Shown here: piece by piece, positions 10,461 through 22,000 of the stretch | How positions within the stretch are numbered: the stretch's first letter is position 1 | Layout of the letters: every line of letters begins with the position of its first letter | DNA from: Multifurca ochricompacta | Lineage: Eukaryota; Basidiomycota; Agaricomycetes; Russulales; Russulaceae | Length of the DNA stretch: 64,000 nt | Direction: 5' to 3' | Assembly: GCA_022496185.1 (NCBI GenBank) | Contig: WTXG01000009.1 | Span: 1 to 64,000 of the forward strand | Program-made: the position numbers and the translations under genes | Notes under the pieces: generated by a model | What the model was told of the DNA's origin: nothing | Database searches by the model: none | What the model saw: only the letters and a program-made list of their open reading frames with translations

Positions 10461-13069
10461 ATGCGCATATATTTTTGTAGACGCTTTCGGCCTCCACGAC
10501 GCGTTTCTCTCCTATTCTTCATTATCAGTGTTGCCCTCTTCGCAGCACCCACCACCGCCCTATGGCCCTTTCCCCCAAAACGCTTCTCCGGTAATGCGCT
10601 TATCAGAGCTGGATCCCTTGGTCTCGACGACGGAGATGGTAGAGTTATAGCATTTGGTGATTTCAACGGTGACCACTTGTCGGTTTTACGTTTCGACATG
10701 CTCGGAACGGCGTGCTGATTGATGCTTAGCGTGGATGTCATGATGCTAGCCTCGGACCAGCACACTATCTCCGTCTACCTCTGGAGTCATGGTGCGTGAA
10801 TTGCATGGTTTGCATTATATATCCCCCGAATTATTATCGACTATCCCCAGATGACTTCTCCTTTCATCGCTCCGCATCTTTTCGTCATCCGCAGCGCATT
10901 TACAATGTCGTACCTGGCGACTATACACATGATGGCAAGTTAGACGTGCTAGTCATGTCACAAAGCGCATCATCTACCCAGCTTTCTCTTTCTCTATATA
11001 CGGCCAAGTCCGGCGGCGGGTTCCGTGAGATATATCATGACCCTCCTGTCCAACCCATCTGCTTACGATCGATTAGACACGAACCCAACTGAACTCCCTC
11101 CTTCCTCGCTCGCCCAACCCATTCCCTTTGACAGCGATGGTCTAATGCGAATAGACCTTCTTGGCCTTCAACCAGGTAGTTCGCAGCTTAAGACATGGAA
11201 AAACACATGGAACGCTTCAGAACCCTGGGGCCCGCTTTTCGAGATGTAAGAGTGCTTGCAAACTAGGGGCTTACCCATTGACACCTTTGACAGCGTCGAT
11301 GCCCCCTTTTCAGGGCCTCAGTGTCGCATTTCAAATCCTCACAGCAACGCAGCCGTAGACCTCGACGGCGATTGCATAGCTGGCTTGTATTTCGTGCCTT
11401 CAGGCGCGTCCTCTAACTGATCTGATACTGTAGACATATTCCTCGTCTGTGATGAAGGTCCTGGGCGAAAATCTTTCCAAATCTGGGTCAGCAACTCCAG
11501 CGCAGGATTCACTCTAGCACAAAGTGGCTCACTCCCTGCCGGCACGCAATCCGTTGTCTTCGCTGACATGGGTGAGCTCATCCTTCCCCTTCTCTTTCTC
11601 AAACCCGGAACTACCTCATTGACCTTCATTTCCCCCCCTTTTTTAGACCGGGATGGGACTATTGACCTCGTTGTCACTACCTGCACGTCTGTTTCGCAAT
11701 CCACGGGACTTGGGACGAATTGTGCCCTGAACATAGCTTATAACACTCAGCTCCCACTGTGTGTCCCTTCCTCCTCATTCCCTTTAACCGGCAACCCCGC
11801 CGCCGCGCCTTGCAGAACCCCTGACAAATTATGTGTCGCCGATCCCAAGTTCTCGTTTACCTTTTCCGGACCGGTACGTTCTTCCTTTTTCTTTCTGTTG
11901 CAACGGCCCCCCCAAAAAAGTCTGACGCATGACCAGAACTATGTCAGCGTTCCGATTAGCGATCTCCTGCAAGGTGATGCGAAGCTCCAGGTGCTCGATA
12001 CATCTTTCTCGCCGGCCCAGCCCGTTCTTCCGCGCACGGGTGATGCCGATCTGGACGGCTTTCCTGACTGGCTCCTCGTCACCGAGGGCCGCGTGCGCCT
12101 TTTGCTTTCTGTCCCGTGCGCTCGCGGCGTGCCAGGGTGTGCAGCATCTAACGCGCGTCGCGGGTGGCGGGAGGTGCGCAAAGGCGTCGAAGCGCTCGCG
12201 AACATTGTGGATGCTCGAGGCGCGGTGTTTGTAGACATGGACGAAGACGGGACGCTCGATGTGATGGTGCAACGTACAGGCGAGCAGGGTGAGGGGCGAG
12301 TGCTGTTTGTTCAAAATAACTTTTACTACGACGCATTTTTCATGAAGGCAATATGTACGGCGATTTCCCCCTTTTATCCCCTCTATTCTATCTGACGATT
12401 GTCCTTGGTTGGCGATTTCAAGTGTTGAACGGTGCGTGTAGCTCAGGATGGTGCATTCCCGAGAATAGTAGCCTTCCGTGGTATCCCGTCAGTTATTTTT
12501 TTTTTCACCTTCTCTTCTCCCCGCGGGTTACTAACCTAAAATGTTGTCCCCTTCTTCCCGCAATATCCAGCCTTCTGGCGCTATCACGTCTGGTGCAAGC
12601 TACAAATACACCATCTTAGACACGTCCGGCCGGCGTTCGGCGGCTCAAATTCCACAGTTACCACAGACATCCTATCAAGCGCTCAACACTCCGTACGCCT
12701 TCTTCGGACTCGGGCGCACGAACAACTACATCGAGAACCTGTTCGCGGGCGTGGCGCGTCACCGCGTCGCCGCTCTCGAAATGGTCATACCCAACTCGAA
12801 ACTGGTTATCAACCCAGGGGCGGAACCAGGGGATTGGCACAAGGAGTTGTATCTCCGGCCAGGACAATGGATACCATGGGTCGGTCTAACCGTGCTCGGG
12901 ACGATGGTTGCACTCGCCGGAGTCGTGCTCATTCTGCATTTGAACGAAAAGGTAGCTTTTGTTTTATTTTCATTGTTTTTTTTCCTCACTCTTGTCTTTT
13001 TTTTTCTAGCGGGAGGACGAGTTGGAGCGTCGACGTGCTTCGCATCATATCAATTTTGACGCGCTGTGA
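10461..13069 (+). CDS. T-cell immunomodulatory protein homologue (TIP/ITFG1, FG-GAP repeat membrane protein)
   Basis: Eleven exons give 666 residues: 10461-10678, 10730-10791, 10851-11024, 11077-11245, 11294-11382, 11434-11571, 11647-11873, 11937-12354, 12423-12487, 12571-12951, 13010-13069. An N-terminal hydrophobic stretch (SLLFFIISVALFAAPTTA) acts as signal peptide or anchor. The lumenal part has FG-GAP/integrin-type Asp-rich loops: GDFNGDHFVDVMML, GDYTHDGKLDVLVM, DLDGDCIADIFLVC, DRDGTIDLVV, DADLDGFPDWLLV and DMDEDGTLDVMVQ. Near the C-terminus, FFGLGRTNNYIENLF precedes a membrane helix (VGLTVLGTMVALAGVVLILH) and a short basic cytoplasmic tail. Length and order match animal TIP/Linkin. Its fungal role is unknown; surface or secretory-pathway placement is inferred. 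The fifth intron uses a GC donor (GCTTGT at 11383) if frame is to be kept. Confidence 0.9.
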
Positions 13070-13822
13070 TTTATTTACTCTTACTCTTTTCTCTTTCATC
13101 AAGGACGTGCACGGACTTTGATCGGGCCTGCTGTTTTTTTTTTTTTTGTAATGTTGGTTGGAACCCACTACGACTGGTATAAATGGATTTTCTTGAGCAG
13201 CGAAGCGCAATATTCATTCTTTATTGTGTAACAAATCTCTAAGGCGGCTGATGTAAAGTTAGTCCATATAAAAAGTCAAGGGCCACACCTCGCATCCAGG
13301 CTCCCACAATCCAGGAAATGGCCTGTCTGCTGCTTCAGGGAAAGGGCAACAGATGGACAGTTGTTTGAGATGACTGCCTACGGACACCCCTCCGCCGTCG
13401 CGGCAAGTAGAGGGAAGAGGATTATTGGTTTCGCGGCAGCAACAACTGCCCAACAACTGCTTATAACCCAAGCCCTTTTTTCGACGAACGCTACAGGGAA
13501 AGCGAAAAAGAGTGTCTTACTTTACAGCTACCATTACTTCCTCATGTCCATACAAATATCACACCTGTACCAACGATGACAGGAACGGGAGCTGTCCCCA
13601 GAGAGGTGCCCATTAAAACCTGCAAAATCCAGTAGCGTTGAGTCCGAAAAAGCGCAGTCCCTTTTTCTCCAAAAAAAGACAAAAAAGTTCACACTTCAAT
13701 CAGATGGGGTTAAGCGATGAATCTTTCCAGAAGAGTGTAATCGTATTTCGCAAACCAAAAAAAAAAAATATAGAAACCACTTCTGCCATCAAATCGCGCT
13801 CGGTCTTCTCGGTCTATCTTTT
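13070..13822. other. convergent intergenic region
   Basis: This lies between the 3' ends of the TIP homologue and Rab copy B. Homopolymer T/A tracts occur (about 13134-13147 and 13756-13769). No gene was recognised. Confidence 0.6.
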
Positions 13823-14899
13823 CTAGATGTCAAATAGGTGTCTCTCAATCATCCTCATCGGTCGCGTTGGCGAGTTGAAAGTCGGCTGTCGTTCGATGTG
13901 CTTGCTCGTCTCTATGTGATAAATATCGGTGAGGACAGACTTGAACGCGGACTCGACGTTGGACGTATTGAGCGCGGATGTTTCCAAAAACATCATACCA
14001 TTTTCCGCTGTATAAAAAAAAAAGAACGAACGAAGGGTGAGAAAGAAAAAATAAAAAAAGCCGGGCCGGGAGAGAGAGAGCGTTCGAAGGGTACGTGCCA
14101 GCAAATGCCGCGGCTTCTTGGGCGGAGACAGCGCGAAGAGATCCCAGATCGGCCTTGTTACCGATTAGCAGGGTGGCGATATGTGGACTCGCGTGTTCGC
14201 GTAACTCTTGGACCCACTGTTTTACGTTGATGAATGTCGAAGGGTTCGTAACGTCATACAGTAACAGTGCGCCGACGGCACCACGATAATACCTGGAAAA
14301 AAATATGAACAAGTACTCCAGTGCCATAGGTGACAAAAATAGAATAAAATAAAATAAACACGCACGCTGCGGTGATGGCGCGATATCGCGCTTGTCCCGC
14401 TGAGTACGGTGTCCGCGGGTATGGTGGGTGCGAGAAAAGGAAGGATAGTAAGGTGGCACCGCACCTGTGTCCCAAACTTGGGCTTTGATCCTTTTATCGT
14501 TGACCGTGATCGTGCGAGTGGCAAACTCGACACCAATCGTCGATCTGCTCTCCATGTTGAACTCATTGCGTATGAACCGGGAGAGCACTATGGGGCGAAA
14601 TAAAGACAAAATGAGTATACATAACACAGTAATCACCCAACAACGAACGGTCATCGGGCATACGTACGGTTCCTTGTAAGAAAGGGTATCAAAAATACCA
14701 GTCAGGACCCGTTCTGAAGGGGTGAATCGATGAGAGGGGATACTGACGATTTCCCAACGCCCGAATCGCCAGCTAGGACAATCTATATTGTCAAGAAAAA
14801 ATAAAAATGAGGTGCACTTTTAGTGATACCGTTTCAGGCACGGGAGCAGAACGCAAGCGTCACCTTGAAGAGGTAGTCGAAATGATTGCCCTCAGCCAT
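13823..14899 (-). CDS. divergent Rab11-type GTPase (copy B) lacking C-terminal cysteines
   Basis: Seven exons with the same junctions as copy A: 14899-14864, 14782-14748, microexon 14672-14668, 14587-14465, 14399-14366, 14292-14099 and 14007-13823, giving 203 residues with no frame break. P-loop GDSGVGKS, switch [22 protein letters not shown] and ETSALNTS are intact. Two departures: the near-invariant DTAGQE reads DTAGQA (one base, GAG to GCG), and the protein ends in IERHLFDI with no cysteine, so there is no prenylation motif; no GT lies in the tail that could splice to another end. The sixth intron needs a GC donor (14098). It is likely a duplicate of copy A, lying on the far side of the TIP gene. 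It may be a non-membrane or dominant-interfering Rab, or a paralogue losing function. Confidence 0.88.
14668..14672 (-). other. 5-nucleotide microexon of Rab copy B
   Basis: The minus-strand bases GAACC lie between acceptor CTTACAAG and donor GTACGT. They complete TC|G AAC C|TG, giving Ser-Asn-Leu after the P-loop Lys exactly as in copy A but with a different base sequence. Position and phases (2 then 1) are conserved between the paralogues. Confidence 0.87.
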
Positions 14900-15420
14900 T
14901 GTGGACGAAGGGAAAGAATGAGTGAGGACGAAAAAGAGTGAGACGAAAGGTGGGGCATACTTCGTCCTGCCTAGTGTGATGAACGCCCCCCCCCTGGCCT
15001 CTTACGTATGGCGCCTACTGAAATGGACTCTTCCAAGACTAGATCTTGGGTAGGATTCCATGCCAACCAAACCGGAGAGAGCTATAATAATCGGACGACA
15101 GAAATTGAGTCGCGACCTATTTTCGCTTATAATCCTAGAATCCCGGGGCACCTATTAGCCTGCGCCTGTACCTTCCGAACATCGAGCGACGGGCATCGAA
15201 CAAGTCGAACATTTCTCGCGTGGTTTCGGTTTCAGTGGTGCTCAGCTCAGTCACAAGCGGAGAGCGGAGATTAACCGTTGGTCATGTGATCGCGTAGAGA
15301 TCCGCGATAAGATAACGGCCGACCAGACAGATTCGATATGATCTTTGATTGATAACTCAAGTCGAAGGTCATTCTGACTTACGTCTTTTGTTTTTCGATT
15401 ACACAAACCGATTTAAAAAA
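14900..15420. promoter_or_regulatory. divergent promoter, Rab copy B / tryptophanyl-tRNA synthetase
   Basis: This is 521 bp between the two start codons. It contains a C-run at 14986-14995 and TGGTCATGTGATCG near 15280-15293. No clear TATA box was seen. Confidence 0.45.
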
Positions 15421-17291
15421 ATGACATCCGAAGCAACAGCATCCCCAGATAGCCTCGCAGAAAAAATGGCGACTACGGTCACCGTGGGATCAGAGCAAGT
15501 CGACCCCCTTTCCGTTCCGTTCACCATATCCAGCTAGTCTTATGTCTGCAGGGACCTCACGGCACCACCAGTATCCTCAATCAAGCCCACGGATCCCTCG
15601 ACAGCTCATGAACAGGTCGTAACACCTTGGGACGTCCAGGGATCAGTATCTAGCGACGGACAACAGCTCGCCATCGACTATGACAAACTCATCGACCAAT
15701 TCGGCACGCGGCGTGTCGATGGTGCGCTTTTGGAGCGCTTCGAACGACTCACGGGTCATAGACCTCACATCTTCTTGCGTCGCGGGATGTTTTTCTCTCA
15801 CAGGTATGTCTCGTGTCGGAGGTCGGCCCGTTGATGTGTGTAGTGTAGTGTGGTGTGGTGTGGTGATGATATTGTACGGGCATGCAGAGACTTCAACATC
15901 ATATTGGACCGCTATGAACAGGGAAAACCGTTCTTTTTGTACACAGGTAGAGGTCCCAGTAGTGACAGCATGCATCTGGGACATATGATCCCCTTTGTCT
16001 TCACAAAGTGAGTCACTTACTCTATCAACCCCTCCGTACATTATCCGTGACGCCCTCGAATAGGTGGTTGCAAGACGTTTTTGATGTCCCTTTGGTGATC
16101 CAGCTAACGGGTAGGATTGATCCTCTTTCTTGGATTCCCCGCCCCGCTCTTCCCCTCTTTTCCCCTCTCCTTATGCTGTTCTTTAAGACGACGAGAAGTT
16201 CTTGTTCAAGCACGAGTTAAAGCCAGAACAGACGCATGAATTTGCATTGAAAAATGCAAGAGACATCATCGCTGTCGGATTCAAGCTCGAAAAGACTTTC
16301 ATCTTCAGCGATTATGACTATCTCGGCGGCCCGTTTTACAGGAACGTATCCAAAATATCGCGACTGATCACACTTAGCCAGGCAAAGGCAACGTTCGGCT
16401 TTGGCGACTCGTGCGCGTTTACCATCCTTGTCCCTTTACACATGGCTTAAACCCCCCCCCCCTCCCCTCCGTTCCTCCCTTTTCTCTCTCTCTCTCTTTC
16501 TTTCCCCTCAGAGACAACATTGGCAAGATCCATTTTGGCGCGATTCAGGCTGCGCCGTCTTTTTCCAACTCCTTCCCACAGATCTTTGGCACAAAATCAG
16601 ACATTCCTTGCCTCATCCCCTGCGCGATAGATCAAGATCCATACTTCCGTCTGACGCGTGACGTTGCGCACAAACTGAAATACCCCAAACCGACCTTGTT
16701 GCACGCCAAATTCTTCCCTGCTCTACAGGGACCGCAGACTAAGATGAGCGCTTCGGACGTCAACTCGAGCATCTACATGAACGACACGCCGAATCAGATC
16801 AAGAATAAGATCAACCGTCATGGGTTTAGCGGTGGTCGTGAGACGGAGGAAGAACACAGGAGGTTGGGCGGCAACACGAACGTCGACGTCAGTTATCAAT
16901 ACTTGGGCTTCTTCCTCGAGGACGACGACGAACTAGCACAAATCGGAGAGGTGAGTTCACGGAATGAAAAATGCTTTTTGATATATGGTTTTGTTTGTTT
17001 TTAAAGAAAGGGTTGGCATACTTTTTGTGTTGTCAGGATTATCGCGCGGGGCGCCTTCTTACCGGACAGCTGAAAGCGCGTTGCATCAAGCTGCTGCAAG
17101 ATTTCACTAGCGCTTTCCAGGAGGTAGGCAAATAACCCTCTTTTATCACCGCAGGCCAAAGGCGACTGACGACACACGCACACCCTCACGTGCAGCGTAG
17201 GAAAAAGGTGACGGATGATGAAGTCAAAGCATTTATGGATGCGGATAGGCAAATCGTGCCAACTTTAGGCAAGAGGCCTGATGCTGCTTGA
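15421..17291 (+). CDS. wrs1: tryptophanyl-tRNA synthetase, cytoplasmic
   Basis: This class Ic synthetase charges tRNA-Trp with tryptophan using ATP. The exons are 15421-15518 (first end uncertain), 15552-15803, 15888-16007, 16064-16110, 16188-16410, 16512-16950, 17037-17123 and 17196-17291, giving 453 residues. The HIGH-type signature is in [17 protein letters not shown], and the KMSKS loop reads KMSAS, as is usual for eukaryotic Trp[21 protein letters not shown] and [20 protein letters not shown] are family hallmarks; the C-terminal helical domain ends [20 protein letters not shown]. The first intron would be only 33 bases (GTTCAC..GCAG), so the N-terminal ~33 residues are less sure; another donor combined with a lost base is possible. 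Everything from ITPWDV-like [10 protein letters not shown] onward is solid. Confidence 0.95.
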
Positions 17292-17974
17292 TCATTTGTG
17301 TTCGAGGTAGAAGGGAAAAAAAAAAGGGGGGGAGGATACATCATTTGCGGATCCCTTTAGGAGTCTGTCTAGAGCACTCTGGAAATACAAATCGCAAAGA
17401 CTGCGATGACTGCACCGCCACGTCATGTAGGACTCAATCTTGTCGGGATATTACCGAGAGGAGGACACTAGTGAGAATAAGGACGAAGCGCGGAGTTTGC
17501 GAATAAGGACAAGGGGGACGCGGAGGTGAGCACAAAGATAAGTACGACCGATTAGTTGGAGTGATTTATGGGTGCGGCGCGAGAGGAAGTAGGTAGGACA
17601 GATCAACGATACTCTTCTATACTTCTGTGTGATTAAGAGCGTCTACAAAGTAAGATATATGGCTCCGTTGCATACGAGCTTTACGTACAACACGCGTCTC
17701 ATCTCTGCGACCGGATCCGCACCGCTGGCGCTTGGATTGAGCCTCGTACATACATGTAGAACATTGTCAGCGCAGTCTTAGAATCGTATCGAAGAAGATG
17801 GGATCTCACTAAACACTGCACAGTACTCCTCTCACTTTCGACGGGGGGTGTCAGACAAAGGTAGTTAGTCCTCAATTGTCGACCCGCACAATTGGATCAT
17901 AGAAGAACAACTTTGTAATACGTGGTCTAAAGAAGCGCGCGCGGGGGGGGGGGGGGAGTGTATAATAATATAAT
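17292..17974. other. convergent intergenic region
   Basis: This is between the TrpRS and LOG 3' ends. It holds a G-run at about 17943-17956 and an A9/G7 tract near 17318-17332. No gene was recognised. Confidence 0.6.
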
Positions 17975-19093
17975 TTACAACATGGCAATTCCATCGCGAT
18001 CCCCACTGGTCCAAGTGAACAATCCGGGGCCTGGAGAAGACCAGTCATCTAAAGCGGCGAGGGCTGAGGTGCCCCAATCAAAAGTCGCGTGGTCAGCTCC
18101 GGGCGGGCCATCGATGAAGATGATAAGTCGTTCGTTGGATTGCTTGATGAAGCCAGATGCGACGGCGTTTTTAATTAACGCGCGTAGCGGGTCGAAAAAC
18201 CCTTGTACGTTGATGATGATGACGGCTGTGGGAGGGGGAGGGTTTAAGGGAGGCAATGAATGAGGTGGGGTGGTCTTTACTTACGTTTAATGTGAATTCC
18301 AAGTTGTGTCCAGGTGATCGCTTCCATTATCTACGTGTAGGTTTGTTTCTAAAAATCGTTGAGTGGCCATGATATAGGAAAGTTTACCTCTTCGAAGGTG
18401 CCGAAACCTCCAGGAAGACCAATGAACCCACAAACTCGGCGCGCCATTTCTACTTTGCGCTCATGCATAGAATCCACGACAATCTAGCCCGAACCATCCA
18501 GAGTGACCGAAACCCCCGCCGCCAACTTGTATTTAATCAATTGAAACGATATGAAAGCAAGAAACCCGACTTACAGACTCGACCTTTTTATAAGTGGCAG
18601 GCGTGACCGGGCCGCCCCCGACCGATCATGATTGATCATGATAAGATAACTGATAGGACTTTTTGTGTGGGGTGGGGTGTAGAGTGACGTACCATTTCGC
18701 GACCCTTTTCACTCAGTTCGATGTACGCTTTGCCCCCTCCCTCACCTCCAGCTCGAAGCATGGCAGAAGGAATGACACCGATGACCGCTCCGCCATATTT
18801 TAGGGCCGCGCCAGAGACGATGCCCATAATCCCCTTTGAGCCGCCACCATAAACGAGTGACCTGCCTTGCACAGCAAGGGCACGACCCAGAGCTAGAGGA
18901 GCGTAATTTGTTTTTGGTGTTTTTTTTTTCTAGTCAGTCAGGATGGCAGAGACGACGAGTGAGAAAAAGAATTTATCTGACAAATTGCTGCATTCTGGAA
19001 AGCGGGTTCAGTGCCGGCATGCGCACCACAATAGACGGCCACGGCGAGGGGGAGATGGTCGTCGGATGTGGAGTTAGTGGGTGCTGGCGACAT
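17975..19093 (-). CDS. LOG-family cytokinin-nucleotide phosphoribohydrolase-like protein
   Basis: LOG enzymes (annotated historically as lysine decarboxylase-like) cleave the base from nucleoside 5'-monophosphates, in plants releasing active cytokinin; fungal substrates are less certain. The exons are 19093-18982, 18892-18693, 18607-18575, 18483-18388, 18330-18285 and 18225-17975, giving 245 residues. Motifs: [41 protein letters not shown] and PGGFGTFEE, the last two forming the active-site signature, then [14 protein letters not shown]. The third exon ([11 protein letters not shown]) has no AG before it; its 5' edge reads GCCCG|GTC and the frame is closed by a TGA upstream, so the acceptor is non-canonical or carries a base error. 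Without that exon the frame still holds but the loop before SMHERK is shortened. Confidence 0.88.
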
Positions 19094-22000
19094 GACGATT
19101 GTGCTCTGAAGCGAAGAAGAGGAAGAAGAAGGAGGTATTTTTTTAGCACATCTGCACGAGCAAGTCGAGCCTTTATAATTAAACGTGACTCGGAATGTTG
19201 GAGTACGTTTGGTAAGGGTCCTAAGCGTGCGTAAGTGACCGAATGACAAGCGAAAAGTCCTCGGATTTGGATTCGCTGCCGCTGGCAGCATCTTTCCAAA
19301 CAACATCAACATCAACAAACCGCCCACACCCCCAGGAAAGAGAGGGGCGCCGCGAAATATATCAAAGAGCGTTCAAGTTTTGTATCCCCAGGAGAGGGAG
19401 GCACTGACTGGTACAACGACAACCGACAACCACTGGCAACCCCTGTAATATTCGAGAGGAAATCTAGCGCTGGGCTGTGGGGGGGGGGTTGTGGGGGGTC
19501 GATAATGGATCGAAAGCGCGTAGATTGCAAACCGCAAGAACCCAGCGCGCGCGCATAGTTCATTCATTCACCCAATTAATCCATAACGAGTCGCCCCCGT
19601 TCTCGTTCTTCAATTTCTTCCGCACATAGTACGTCCCGTTGGTTGCTGGTTAATGCGTTGGCAATCGACCAGAGGACCACGGGGAGCGACCACGGGAAAG
19701 AGGATTCCGAATACGACCCCACCTCTTACCCCACTCAATCTTGTGTTCTCTATCTTTCTAACTCCCTTCCATCGGGAGAGACCAACTGTGGAGGTTCGCG
19801 TAATTTGCTCTTTTTCACAAATTCTATTCATTCCCGGACTCCTGGATTCTCGGGTTGCATTCTTTCTTACTTGGATCAAGGCGCACGCGCCCCTTAATAT
19901 CCTTTTATTCCTTTTAAAAAAAAGCTATCCATGGCCGTCTTACGAGCTTGCATCTTCGTTAGAAGCGGCAAAAATACGTCACTGGAACCACGATTTTCAG
20001 AACAAACACCCTTACGGTGTATTGGATGCACTCCCACACGCTAGATTTAATATCGGATCAGGAAGAAGACGCTTGGCTAGAATGCCTTGAGACGGGCCGG
20101 TGGCGACCAGGTTGATTGGTGGACGGATTGTACATCTTTACACACAACTTATCAACTAAATAGCTAGCTATCTACAATCTAAAATCTAAAATTATAAGTA
20201 GAGCATATGTGATGAATACCCCAAGATGAGCTGAATCATTACTCGAAAGAACCAATAGGCACTTAGAATCGTTTGATTTTAAAAATAAACAGATGCAGTC
20301 ACTACCTAAGTAACAGTAATATTTGCTAAGGTGTTGAGAGATTTGAAAGTCATGGATTTGTTGGAGCGAACTATGTTTTCTCCCTCCCTGTCTCTATCCC
20401 TTCCAATCTCTCTCTTCGTGCAGCCAAGTCACTCATGTTCACCATGCTACTTCCTTGACGTTGTCCATGACAAGGTCAAGCTCTTTTTTTCTTTTCTTTT
20501 TATTACTAATACTAAGTACAGAAAGGTAAAGATGCGCTCCTTTTTCTCCTTCTGTCACTGACGACATTTTAATCTCAAACTTAGTTCAATCGACCATGTG
20601 GGTGGGGGTGGACCTTTTTGACGGGCTACGTTGCACTGTTCATTGTTCTCCCTAGTTACTAGAGCACTAGAATGCCTGACATTCTAGGCATTTATAATCT
20701 TCCTGATGTGGGCATGCGGACTTGTATGAGCAAGGAAATCCACAAAGATAAAAACATAAGATCGCATCAGCAGAGGGTAAGCAAATGAATAAGGGCCACG
20801 GGGGTAGCACATGGGTCCCCTGGAACAAGGGATGTTGGACCACTTGAGGATGGGCGGTCGACGCTCGCAGAGGGTGTGATCATATCTTCGCTCTTAGTTC
20901 GTTCAAAGGAAACGAACAAAGACAGTGTAGCTGACGGGCGCCGTATAAAACTATAAACGTTAGAGTTTTTTGTTATGTAAATGGGGGTGGTGGTAGGTGG
21001 TGGTATATATGACGTGTGAGGGCGTGATGGGATGGCAATACAAAATAAAAAGTACCCCAAAAAAAAAAAGAATGAGTAGCTTAGCTTTAATTTTCGAGCG
21101 GGATGAGAGGAGGAGGGGAGGAGGAGCTGGCTCTGGCTAGTTGTGAGACAAGTGTAGGGGATTGGGTCGATTTCACATCGCATCGAGAAAATTCAATTCC
21201 CGCCCACATTCGCGGTAGCCATATCACCGCAAAAAAATAACGCTTCGCCCAGCTACGACACCGTGATCATTCCGAAGGGACTTGTCTGAACAACTCAAGC
21301 ATCACAGAGCATTTAAATTCGACAAACTAGAATCACGAAGGGCATGACAGGTCACCACTGAAATGTAACTTTGCACACCGCAAAGGCACGATCTCCGTCG
21401 AGCTCACTTGAAAAGTAGTAGTTGAGGTTTGAGGGGGGAAAGGGTCTTGCCTGGATCACCATTACGGTCCTAATTTAATTCGGACAGAACCTTCACATAC
21501 CGATGCCTTCCTGACTGATAATAATGACTCTGCCACTTGACACATCGTGCGAGCACCTTAAGGGTGAAGCGATTGTTATTCATCACGAATGAGGATACAC
21601 TCTCCGTTATGGTTATCGATAAGTGGCTTGAGCAGGGTGTGGTTGGGAGACGGTGGCAAAGAAGGCAGAAGCCTCCTTTCCTCTCTCCTCTCATCTCTTC
21701 CCAATCTATCTCCCCTTACCTACCACTACCACTAATAATTGCATAGACTCTTGCTAGGGGATATGACATTTTAGAAGAATTGTAGCGGGAGATTGCTTGT
21801 GTCGGTGTCATACGGTGTACAGAAAGCAGCGGTCAAGTCGATGTTGGAAGAAGGTCCGGTGTTCCAGTGCATGATTGCAGTAGCGAAGCTTTATGATCTT
21901 TATTTTTTTCCTTCTCGATTGTGATCGATTGTCTATTATTTTCTCATCTCTTCGATATTTGCCTAAATACGCCCTGCGTTCGTGTTCGATGTCTTGCTGA

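Noticed and set aside
17975..19093. LOG enzyme as part of a hormone or secondary-metabolite cluster
   Set aside because: No isopentenyltransferase, P450 or synthase gene is nearby.
19653..20090. Plus-strand ORF of 145 codons in the gene-poor region
   Set aside because: Composition and lack of motifs suggest chance; the frame crosses an A-run and promoter-like DNA.
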